A DNA stretch of 6,860 nucleotides from Actinomycetes bacterium. GTDB lineage: Bacteria > Actinomycetota > Actinomycetes > Actinomycetales > Dermatophilaceae. Shown one piece after another: positions 1 to 5,399 of this stretch. The stretch lies in NCBI GenBank assembly GCA_023451855.1, contig JAEXXY010000057.1:1-6860 (forward strand), in the 5' to 3' direction. The number at the start of each line of letters is the position of its first letter. Position 1 is the first letter of the stretch. The translations under genes were made by a program, and so were the position numbers. Under the pieces are notes generated by a model. The model saw nothing but the letters and a program-made list of their open reading frames with translations. It did no database searches and was not told where the DNA came from.

Positions 1-1395
1 GGTGAACGCCGCCGAGGTGAGGAAGGCCGGCTCGACACCTGGCACGAAGCGTCCGGGCACCGCCTGCGAGGCGTAGACGCTGACGATGGCCGCGAGGCCG
101 ACGGCGCCGCCGAGCTGCTGCGCGGTCTGGAGCAGGCCCGAGACGGTGCCGGCTTGAGCGCGGTCGACGCCGCCGAGGACGACGACGGTCACCGGCATGA
201 ACACCAGGGCGGCGGAGACGCCGTTGAGCACGAGCGCCCCGAGCAGGTGCGCGGCGTAGGTGCTCGACTCCGAGATGCCGCTCAGCCAGAGGAAGCTGGC
301 CGTGAGGCCGATCGTGCCGACGAGCATCAGCGGGCGCGGTCCGACCTTGGCCACGAGCCGGGCGCTGACCCGTGACGTCGCGAAGATCGCCAGGCTGAGG
401 GGCAGGAACGCGGCACCCGTGGCCACGGGGCTGAACCCGAGGACGAGCTGCAGGTACTGCGTCACGAGGAAGAACGTCGAGAACTGGGCCCCGATGACGA
501 GCGCCATGAGAACCAGCGCCCCGGCCCGCGACCGGGCCCGGACGAGACCGAGCGGCAGCAGCGGGTTGGCGACGCGTCCCTCGGTGCGCACGAACAGGGC
601 CAGCAAGGCGAAGCCGACGGCGAACGAGCCGAGCGTCAACGGCGAGGTCCAGCCGTGGTCGGGAGCGGAGATGAACCCGTTGACGACCGCCACCGAGCCG
701 AACGTCGCGGTGATCGCGCCGACGACGTCGAAGCGGCCGCGGACGCGCGGGGTCTCCGTGACGAACCGGCGGGCAAGGATGAGCACGACAGCACCGATCG
801 GCACGTTGACGAAGAGCGTCCAGTGCCAGCTGACGAAGTCGGTGAGGACCCCGCCGAGGAGCAGGCCGATCGAGGCGCCGGCCGAGGACACGGCGGTGAA
901 CAGGGCCAGGCCGCGGTTGCGGGCGGCCTCGTCGGGCGCGCTCGTCGTGACGAGGGCGAGCACGCCGGGAGCCGCGAACGCGGCACCGACGCCCTGGAGC
1001 GTCCGGGCGGCGATGAGCTGCCCCGGCGTCGTGGCGAGGCCACCGAGCAGGCTCGCCACGGTGAAGACGGCGAGGCCGATCTCGAAGGTGCGCAGGCGTC
1101 CGAGGACGTCGCCGATGCGTCCGCCGAGCAGCAGCAGGCCGCCGAAGGCGAGCGTGTAGGCGTTGAGCACCCACGACAGACCCGCCGGCGTGAAGCCGAG
1201 GTCCGTCGCGATGTGCGGCAGGGCGACGTTCACGACCGTGGCGTCGAGCACGAGCATCAGCTGTGCGACGAGCACGATGCCGATGCCGATGGAGGCGCGG
1301 CGGGCGGCACGGTCATGCGCCGGCGCGGGCGTGGGCGCGGTGGGTGGCGTGGTGGGTGTGGCGGACGGCGTGCTGGGTGATGTGGTGGTCGACAT
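1..1395 (-). CDS. DHA2 (EmrB/QacA-type) MFS drug exporter, C-terminus cut by window edge
   Basis: This is a 14-TM-type major facilitator exporter of the drug:H+ antiporter-2 family, which expels lipophilic or cationic drugs across the cytoplasmic membrane using the proton gradient. The open frame runs 465 residues from the ATG at 1395 to the window edge without a stop. A Ser/Thr/Pro/Ala-rich cytoplasmic tail (residues 1-30) precedes TM1. Family motifs are clear: LDATVVNVALP (50-60, motif D1), GGRIGDVLGR (91-100, motif A), RTLQGVGAA (131-139, motif B with its Arg) and GASIGLLLGGVLTD (173-186, motif C, the antiporter signature). W-H-W-x-L-F-x-N-V-P-I-G (190-201) is typical of DHA2. Such proteins are about 480-530 aa, so roughly the last 20-60 residues are missing. 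The gene begins 8 nt after the stop of the 89-aa gene, so the two are probably one operon, controlled by the divergent TetR. The substrate cannot be told from sequence. Confidence 0.93.
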   Translation of the reverse strand, partial: MSTTTSPSTPSATPTTPPTAPTPAPAHDRAARRASIGIGIVLVAQLMLVLDATVVNVALPHIATDLGFTPAGLSWVLNAYTLAFGGLLLLGGRIGDVLGRLRTFEIGLAVFTVASLLGGLATTPGQLIAARTLQGVGAAFAAPGVLALVTTSAPDEAARNRGLALFTAVSSAGASIGLLLGGVLTDFVSWHWTLFVNVPIGAVVLILARRFVTETPRVRGRFDVVGAITATFGSVAVVNGFISAPDHGWTSPLTLGSFAVGFALLALFVRTEGRVANPLLPLGLVRARSRAGALVLMALVIGAQFSTFFLVTQYLQLVLGFSPVATGAAFLPLSLAIFATSRVSARLVAKVGPRPLMLVGTIGLTASFLWLSGISESSTYAAHLLGALVLNGVSAALVFMPVTVVVLGGVDRAQAGTVSGLLQTAQQLGGAVGLAAIVSVYASQAVPGRFVPGVEPAFLTSAAFT

Positions 1396-1403
1396 TCGGG
1401 GCC

Positions 1404-1673
1404 TCAGGCTTCATCGGGCTGGTCGTGCCGGATCGACGGCCGGATCGACGGCTGGACGGACGGCTGGAAGGTCAGGTGCCGCTCAGCGCTGAGCGGGTCG
1501 CGACGCAGCGGCGTGAACGCCGTGGCGCGGGTGCGGGTGCGGACGGCTCCGTCGCGGGCGTCGCGGGTGCTGGTGACCTCGTCGCGCTTCACGAGCGGGG
1601 CCCGGTGCGTCGTCGCGAGGTGGGACTGGTGCAGGCGCAGGGCCTGGCGGGTGGGGCGGATCGTGGTCGTCAT
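1404..1673 (-). CDS. small basic hypothetical protein (89 aa), first gene of the exporter operon
   Basis: I do not recognise this protein. The frame starts at an ATG with a strong Shine-Dalgarno (AGAGGAG, 1683-1689 on the opposite strand, 9 nt before the start) and ends 8 nt before the exporter ATG. Almost every codon ends in G or C, as in the confirmed neighbours, which argues for real coding. The product is soluble-looking and basic (15 Arg and 1 Lys against 9 Asp/Glu), with five His and no membrane segment or cysteine. Residues 71-82 are the tetrapeptide series PSVQ-PSIR-PSIR, mirrored by a 12-bp DNA repeat. An 18-bp perfect palindrome lies inside the gene. It could be an accessory protein co-regulated with the pump, or a translated leader that tunes expression of the pump. 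The start is well supported; the function is unknown. Confidence 0.72.
   Translation of the reverse strand: MTTTIRPTRQALRLHQSHLATTHRAPLVKRDEVTSTRDARDGAVRTRTRATAFTPLRRDPLSAERHLTFQPSVQPSIRPSIRHDQPDEA
1428..1475. repeat. 12-bp tandem repeat, four units, inside the small gene
   Basis: Two identical plus-strand units CCGGATCGACGG (1428-1439 and 1440-1451) are followed by CTGGACGGACGG (1452-1463) and a degenerate CTGGAAGGTCAG (1464-1475). Read on the minus strand they encode LTFQ, PSVQ, PSIR and PSIR. The period is a multiple of three, so copy-number changes keep the reading frame. Confidence 0.8.
1479..1496. other. 18-bp perfect palindrome inside the small gene
   Basis: CCGCTCAGCGCTGAGCGG equals its own reverse complement over all 18 bases. 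As RNA it could form a 7-bp stem with a GCGC loop. It lies in the 89-aa gene, upstream of the exporter in transcription order. It could be a protein-binding site, an RNA hairpin that modulates read-through, or chance in GC-rich coding DNA. No U-tract follows, so a simple terminator is unlikely. Confidence 0.6.
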
Positions 1674-1715
1674 GCGGCCGGACTCCTCTGGAACGACAGT
1701 CGGCGCTACTATTAG

Positions 1716-1730
1716 CGGAGAACCACTCCG
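1716..1730. promoter_or_regulatory. operator 1, CGGAG-N5-CTCCG, for the TetR regulator
   Basis: CGGAGAACCACTCCG has 5-bp inverted arms around a 5-bp centre and matches the arm sequence and spacing of the second site 35 bp away (centre to centre). TetR dimers usually bind short inverted repeats in the divergent region between their own gene and the target, which fits. It lies just downstream of a TACTAT box (1707-1712), where a plus-strand transcript for the regulator would begin. Binding is inferred. Confidence 0.7.
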
Positions 1731-1744
1731 GTTCTGCATGGACC

Positions 1745-1774
1745 ACAATACGGAGACAGTCTCCGTTTTAGCAA
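1745..1774 (-). promoter_or_regulatory. promoter of the small gene-exporter operon
   Basis: On the minus strand TTGCTA (1769-1774) serves as -35 and TATTGT (1745-1750) as -10, with an 18-bp spacer that wholly contains operator 2. Transcription would start near 1738, giving a leader of about 65 nt before the 89-aa gene. A repressor bound in the spacer would exclude RNA polymerase, the expected layout for a TetR-controlled pump. Confidence 0.6.
1751..1765. promoter_or_regulatory. operator 2, CGGAG-N5-CTCCG, in the promoter spacer
   Basis: CGGAGACAGTCTCCG is the core. With one more base on each side the arms become ACGGAGAC and GTCTCCGT around a single central A, so this is the more perfect of the two sites. 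It lies entirely between the -35 and -10 boxes of the efflux operon promoter and 21 bp before the regulator's GTG start, so it could control both directions. Confidence 0.75.
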
Positions 1775-1786
1775 GGGAGATTTTCC

Positions 1787-2452
1787 GTGACGCCTGCCGA
1801 CACCGGCAAGGCGACGCTCGCATCGTCGCCGGGTTCCGTTGCGGCCCAGCATGATCCGGCCACCGCGGCCCCGTCCGAAGATCGTGCGAAGCCGGCGCGC
1901 CCGATGCGCGCCGACGCCCGCCGCAACTACGACAAGATCCTCGCGACGGCACGGATCGTCTTCACCGAGCGCGGCACCGACTGCTCCCTCGACGAGATCG
2001 CCAAGCGGGCCGAGGTCGGCCCGGGCACCCTCTACCGGCACTTCCCCAACCGTGAGGCGCTCGTCGACGCCCTCATGCAGGACTGGACCGACCGCGTCTC
2101 CTCCGACGCCGACACCGCGATCGCCACCGGCGCGCCGGCCCGCGAGATGCTCATGGGCTGGTTCGAGCACTTCATCGACCACATCACGCTGCACCGCGGC
2201 GCGGCGACGAAGATCTGCGCCGCGATGGACGACCCCGCCTCGCCGATGTACCGCAAGTGCCGCGTCATGGGCGAGGCCAACGGACGCGTCGTGTCCTACC
2301 TCGACGGCCGCGGCGAGCTGCGCCCCGGCGTCGACGCCGCCAACGTCATGCGCCTCGTCAGCGGCGTCGCGAGCGTCGCCGACACGAGCCACGCCGACCT
2401 CGACGTCCGCCCGATGCTCGAGGTCATCGTCGACGGGATCGTCCGCGACTGA
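1787..2452 (+). CDS. TetR-family transcriptional repressor of the divergent efflux operon
   Basis: This is a 221-aa TetR/AcrR-type one-component regulator that should bind DNA as a dimer and release it on ligand binding. The N-terminal helix-turn-helix spans about residues 44-92, with the recognition region E-V-G-P-G-T-L-Y-R-H-F-P-N-R-E at 76-90. Residues 95-221 form the helical ligand and dimer domain, which resembles SbtR-type C-terminal domains from memory. The GTG at 1787 is chosen because AAGGGAGA (1773-1780) sits 6 nt upstream. The alternative ATG at 1904 would remove a 39-residue Ala/Pro/Thr-rich tail but has no visible ribosome site. The gene is divergent from the 89-aa gene and the DHA2 pump, with two matching operators between them. 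It is therefore the likely local repressor and probably autoregulates. The inducer is unknown. Confidence 0.93.
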   Translation: MTPADTGKATLASSPGSVAAQHDPATAAPSEDRAKPARPMRADARRNYDKILATARIVFTERGTDCSLDEIAKRAEVGPGTLYRHFPNREALVDALMQDWTDRVSSDADTAIATGAPAREMLMGWFEHFIDHITLHRGAATKICAAMDDPASPMYRKCRVMGEANGRVVSYLDGRGELRPGVDAANVMRLVSGVASVADTSHADLDVRPMLEVIVDGIVRD

Positions 2453-2507
2453 CGGGGTCGTCCGCCACCGACGGGACGGTTTGCCACTGACGGGATGGTT
2501 TGCGCCC
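2432..2507. repeat. imperfect 19-bp tandem repeat, four units, spanning the tetR 3' end
   Basis: Units begin at 2432, 2451, 2470 and 2489, each starting GACGGG. The first is GACGGGATCGTCCGCGACT and is the last coding part of the tetR gene. The second is GACGGGGTCGTCCGCCACC, and the third and fourth share GGTTTGC in the middle. A fifth, badly eroded unit (2508-2526) may reach the next start codon. The tetR stop TGA is created at the junction of units 1 and 2. The array looks like serial duplication of the gene's 3' end, and it makes up most of this intergenic gap. Confidence 0.75.
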
Positions 2508-2520
2508 GACCCGTGGTTGC

Positions 2521-2534
2521 ACGGTCATGACCGT
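2521..2534. other. 14-bp perfect palindrome centred on the oxidoreductase start codon
   Basis: ACGGTCATGACCGT is self-complementary over 14 bases and has the ATG at 2527-2529 at its middle. It may be a regulator site or an RNA fold that hides the start codon, but it could also be chance. Confidence 0.5.
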
Positions 2535-3462
2535 TGACCTGCGCATCTTCACCGAGCCCCAGCAGGGCGCGACGTACGACGACCTCCTCGCGGTCGCCCG
2601 GGCCGCCGAGGACCTCGGCTTCTCCGGCTTCTTCCGTTCCGACCACTACCTGGCCATGGGCGGCGACGGCCTCCCCGGCCCCACCGACGCGTGGACGACC
2701 CTGGCCGGCCTCGCCCGCGACACGCGCACGATCCGGCTCGGCACGCTCGTCACCTCGGCCACCTTCCGCCTGCCCGGGCCGCTGTCGATCCAGGTGGCGG
2801 GCGTCGACCAGATGAGCGGCGGCCGCGTCGAGCTGGGCCTCGGCGCCGGCTGGTTCGAGCAGGAGCACACCGCCTACGGGATCCCCTTCCCGCCCCTCGG
2901 CGAACGCTTCGACCGCCTCGAGGAGCAGCTCGAGGTCATCACCGGCCTCTGGTCGACGCCGGTGGGGGCGACGTACACGCACGCGGGGAAGCACTACCCC
3001 GTCACCGACTCCCCCGCCCTGCCCAAGCCCGTCCAGGAGGGCGGCGTCCCGATCATCGTCGGGGGCGGCGGCAAGCGCCGCACGCCCGCGCTCGCCGCGC
3101 GGTACGCGTCGGAGTTCAACGCCGCCTTCGTGTCGGCCGCCGACTCCAAGCGCCTGTTCGACGGCGTCCGCGCCGCCTGCGCAGCCATCGACCGGGTCCC
3201 GGACTCGCTCACGTACTCCGCCGCCCAGGTGCTGTGCCTCGGCGACGACGACGCGACCCTGCGGCGTCGGGCCGACGCCATCGGCCGCGACGTCGCCGAG
3301 CTGCGCGAGAACGGCCTGGCCGGCTCGGCTGCCGAGGTCGTCGACAAGCTCGGCACCTTCGCCGAGTCCGGCACCGAGCGCGTCTACCTCCAGCTGCTCG
3401 ACCTCGCCGACCTCGACCACCTGTCCGACGTCGCGACGAAGGTCCTCCCCCAGCTGGCCTGA
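2527..3462 (+). CDS. LLM-class (luciferase-like) F420-dependent oxidoreductase
   Basis: This is a 311-aa luciferase-like TIM-barrel oxidoreductase, of the kind that uses coenzyme F420 (or more rarely FMN) for hydride transfer in the cytoplasm. The start DLRIFTEPQQGATYDDLL and overall layout match, from memory, the actinobacterial TIGR03560-type group. Landmarks are R-S-D-H-Y (37-41), the conserved S-G-G-R-V-E-L-G-L-G-A-G-W (97-109), where the family binds cofactor phosphate, P-F-P-P-L-G-E-R-F-D-R-L-E-E (120-133) and the glycine-rich V-P-I-I-V-G-G-G-G (174-182). Length is normal and the frame intact. The ATG at 2527 fits the family N-terminus. No Shine-Dalgarno is visible, and an in-frame TTG at 2500 would only add a repeat-derived tail. 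It lies 74 bp after the tetR gene on the same strand and could be co-transcribed with it. The substrate is unknown. Confidence 0.92.
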   Translation: MTVDLRIFTEPQQGATYDDLLAVARAAEDLGFSGFFRSDHYLAMGGDGLPGPTDAWTTLAGLARDTRTIRLGTLVTSATFRLPGPLSIQVAGVDQMSGGRVELGLGAGWFEQEHTAYGIPFPPLGERFDRLEEQLEVITGLWSTPVGATYTHAGKHYPVTDSPALPKPVQEGGVPIIVGGGGKRRTPALAARYASEFNAAFVSAADSKRLFDGVRAACAAIDRVPDSLTYSAAQVLCLGDDDATLRRRADAIGRDVAELRENGLAGSAAEVVDKLGTFAESGTERVYLQLLDLADLDHLSDVATKVLPQLA

Positions 3463-3471
3463 CCCCAACCC

Positions 3472-3487
3472 GATCGCGAAAGCGATC
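3472..3487. terminator. possible hairpin after the oxidoreductase gene
   Basis: GATCGC, a GAAA tetraloop and GCGATC form a perfect 6-bp stem 9 nt after the stop codon. There is no U-tract, so it would be an atypical terminator. It lies upstream of the marR promoter and could insulate it. Confidence 0.4.
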
Positions 3488-3510
3488 TGTCCGGTCGCCC
3501 CGTTCTCGGC

Positions 3511-3539
3511 TTGATATGCATAGGTTATCTATGTAACTT
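3511..3539 (+). promoter_or_regulatory. marR-efflux operon promoter with operator in its spacer
   Basis: TTGATA (3511-3516) and TAACTT (3534-3539) form a -35/-10 pair with a 17-bp spacer. The inverted repeat CATAG-GTTAT-CTATG (3519-3533) fills that spacer and touches the -10 box. The -10 box ends 7 nt before the GTG start codon, so the transcript probably begins at or next to the start codon. The segment is AT-rich compared with its surroundings. Repression by the MarR product is inferred from position. Confidence 0.65.
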
Positions 3540-3546
3540 GGGTCGG

Positions 3547-4008
3547 GTGACCGTTTCGACCACCTTGGGCAACGACCTGCTGCGCTCGGCCGCGCGCCTC
3601 TCGCGCTGGGCCAGCCGGCACGCGTCGTTCGACGTGCCCTTCGCGCAGGCCCGCCTGCTCGCCCTCCTCGACGAGCTCGGCCCCTCCCGCGTCAGTGCCC
3701 TCGCGGCCGCCGATCACAGCAGCCAGCCGACGATCACCACCCAGCTCCAGCGCCTCGAGGCGTCCGGTTGGGTGCACCGTGCGTCCGACCCCGACGACGC
3801 CCGCGCCACGGTGATCTCCCTGAGCGACGAGGGCCACGCCGCGCTCGAGAGCGTGCGCCGAGCCCGGCTGGCCGTCCTGTCCCCCGTCCTCGACCAGCTA
3901 GACGCCCCGACGCTCGAGCGCGTCCAGCTCGCCGTCGACGTCATGAACGAGCTGCTGGCCGCCGCGGCGGACACCCCCGATCCCACCCCGAACCGAAAGG
4001 ACGGATGA
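3547..4008 (+). CDS. MarR-family transcriptional regulator, probably leaderless
   Basis: This is a 153-aa winged-helix regulator that should bind a palindromic operator as a dimer and release it on sensing a small molecule or oxidant. The wHTH covers about residues 35-96. The recognition helix is near S-S-Q-P-T-I-T-T-Q-L-Q-R-L-E (58-71), and the wing carries the classic D-P-D-D-A-R (81-86) followed by L-S-D-E-G (92-96). There is no cysteine, so thiol-based redox sensing is not expected. The GTG at 3547 is chosen because the protein length then fits the family, and a -10 box ends 7 nt upstream with no Shine-Dalgarno, as in actinobacterial leaderless mRNAs. A longer frame from the TTG at 3511 would run through the promoter and is rejected. 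The stop overlaps the exporter start (ATGA). It probably represses itself and the pump through the palindrome at 3519-3533. Confidence 0.9.
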   Translation: MTVSTTLGNDLLRSAARLSRWASRHASFDVPFAQARLLALLDELGPSRVSALAAADHSSQPTITTQLQRLEASGWVHRASDPDDARATVISLSDEGHAALESVRRARLAVLSPVLDQLDAPTLERVQLAVDVMNELLAAAADTPDPTPNRKDG

Positions 4009-5231
4009 CCACCCCCATGTGGCGTCAACCCAAGACCGTCTGGTCGATCGCCTTCGCCTGCGTGATCTCCTTCATGGGCATCGGCCTCGTCGACCCCATC
4101 CTCAAGCCGATCGCCGACGAGCTCGGCGCCGGGCCCTCGCAGGTCTCCCTGCTCTTCACGAGCTACCTCGCCGTCATGGGCGTGGCCATGCTCGGCACCG
4201 GCTGGGTCAGCAGCCGCGTCGGCGCCAAGCGGACGCTGCTGCTCGGCCTCGCGCTGATCATCGTCGGCTCCGCGCTCGCCGGCAGCCAGGACACCGTCGG
4301 CGGCATCGTCGCCTTCCGCGCCCTCTGGGGCCTCGGCAACGCGCTCTTCATCGCGACCGCCCTCGCGACGATCGTCAACGCGGCGTCCGGCTCGGTCAAG
4401 CAGGCGATCATCCTCTACGAGGCCGCGCTCGGCGTCGGCATCGCGACCGGCCCCCTCCTCGGCGGCTGGCTCGGCGGCATCTCGTGGCGCTGGCCCTTCT
4501 ACGGCGTCGCCATCCTCATGGCCGTCGCCTTCATCGCGACCGTGACGACCCTGCCGGCCACCCCGCCGGCCGCGCGCCCCACGTCGATCACCGCACCGCT
4601 CAAGGCCCTCGGCCACCGCGGCCTGCTCACCGTCGGCATCACGGCGCTGCTCTACAACTTCGGCTTCTTCACACTGCTGGCGTTCACGCCCTTCCCGCTC
4701 GCCATGGGGGCGCACGAGATCGGCTTCATCTTCTTCGGCTGGGGCCTGCTGCTCGCGATCACGTCGGTCTTCGTGGCGCCGATGGTCCAACGGCGGTTCG
4801 GCACCATGGCCGGCATCGTCGGGGCCCTGCTCGGGTTCGCCGTCATCCTCGCGGCCATGGCGATCTGGACCGAGAACAAGACCGTCCTCGTCGTCGGGGT
4901 CATCCTCGCCGGCGCGTTCCTCGGCGTGAACAACACGCTCATCACCGAGACCGTCATGAAGGTCGCCCCGGTCGAGCGCGGCGTCGCCTCCGCGGCCTAC
5001 AGCTTCGTGCGGTTCAGCGGCGGCGCCATCGCCCCGTGGCTGGCCGGCAACCTCGGCGAGAAGTCCATCCACCTGCCGTTCTGGGTCGGCTCGGTCGCCG
5101 TCGTGCTCGCCGTCCTCGTGCTGTCGACGGCGCGCCGCATCATCGGCGCCCTCGACGAGGCCCCCGGCCACGGGGCAGAGGAGGTCACCTCCCGCACCGA
5201 GGCCGAGGCGCTCACCGTCGGCGACGCCTGA
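4005..5231 (+). CDS. DHA1-type (ACDE-like) MFS multidrug exporter
   Basis: This is a 408-aa, 12-TM major facilitator protein predicted to export drugs or other toxic small molecules by proton antiport. The membrane-embedded region is about residues 12-380 and is followed by a short acidic tail. Features include L-V-D-P-I-L-K-P-I-A-D-E-L (28-40, motif D), G-W-V-S-S-R-V-G-A-K-R (66-76, motif A, with Ser where Asp is usual), F-R-A-L-W-G-L-G-N-A (104-113, motif B) and the antiporter motif C at G-V-G-I-A-T-G-P-L-L-G-G (143-154). From memory it matches the ACDE branch of DHA1. The start is the ATG at 4005, which overlaps the marR stop as ATGA. The site AAAGGACGG (3996-4004) lies directly upstream. 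The longer open frame to 3768 merely reads across marR. Coupled translation makes it the probable target of that regulator. The substrate is unknown. Confidence 0.93.
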   Translation: MTTPMWRQPKTVWSIAFACVISFMGIGLVDPILKPIADELGAGPSQVSLLFTSYLAVMGVAMLGTGWVSSRVGAKRTLLLGLALIIVGSALAGSQDTVGGIVAFRALWGLGNALFIATALATIVNAASGSVKQAIILYEAALGVGIATGPLLGGWLGGISWRWPFYGVAILMAVAFIATVTTLPATPPAARPTSITAPLKALGHRGLLTVGITALLYNFGFFTLLAFTPFPLAMGAHEIGFIFFGWGLLLAITSVFVAPMVQRRFGTMAGIVGALLGFAVILAAMAIWTENKTVLVVGVILAGAFLGVNNTLITETVMKVAPVERGVASAAYSFVRFSGGAIAPWLAGNLGEKSIHLPFWVGSVAVVLAVLVLSTARRIIGALDEAPGHGAEEVTSRTEAEALTVGDA

Positions 5232-5399
5232 CGCCGGCCCGACGCCGCGCCCTCCTCGCAGACGCCGCGCCCCTCGTCGGGGCCGCGGCGTTCGCGCGTT
5301 CCGGCGCCCTCCCGCGTTCGGGCACCCCGGCCCGCGCGTCCACCGCGTGTCCGGACCGGGCGGCCGGTGCAGAGGAACGCGGGCGGGCATACTCGGCGC
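5232..5399. other. 168-bp non-coding stretch with short GC-rich repeats
   Basis: No convincing gene is seen. The stretch contains a near-duplicate of GACGCCGCGCCC at 5241 and 5261, plus a related GACGCCGGCCC at 5230, and a strong hairpin. It ends in a possible -10 box (CATACT, 5388-5393) that lies 6 nt before the next start codon. Confidence 0.5.
5262..5291. terminator. GC-rich hairpin downstream of the DHA1 exporter
   Basis: ACGCCGCGCCCC (5262-5273) pairs with GGGGC-c-GCGGCGT (5279-5291): 12 base pairs with one bulged C and a TCGTC loop. There is no U-tract, but hairpin-only terminators are proposed for actinobacteria. It lies 30 bp after the exporter stop, a plausible end for the marR operon. 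Confidence 0.5.

Noticed and set aside
260..1380. plus-strand open frames of 299 and 241 codons
   Set aside because: They are antisense to the DHA2 exporter, whose minus-strand frame has unmistakable MFS motifs.
1684..1712. full promoter for tetR
   Set aside because: TACTAT (1707-1712) is a fair -10 box, but no acceptable -35 lies 16-18 bp upstream, so it is mentioned only with operator 1 and not called.
1674..1952. N-terminal extension of the 89-aa protein up to 1952
   Set aside because: It would read through the divergent promoter, both operators and the 5' part of tetR. The ATG at 1673 has a strong ribosome site.
2432..2507. short CRISPR-like array
   Set aside because: The units are contiguous 19-bp tandem copies with no spacers and no cas genes nearby.
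2296..3468. 390-codon minus-strand open frame
   Set aside because: It is antisense to the luciferase-like oxidoreductase and the end of tetR, with repetitive Gly/Glu/Arg/Val composition and no domain.
3768..4004. upstream extension of the DHA1 exporter
   Set aside because: It only reads marR in another frame, gives Arg/Pro-rich sequence, and bypasses the ATG with a good ribosome site.
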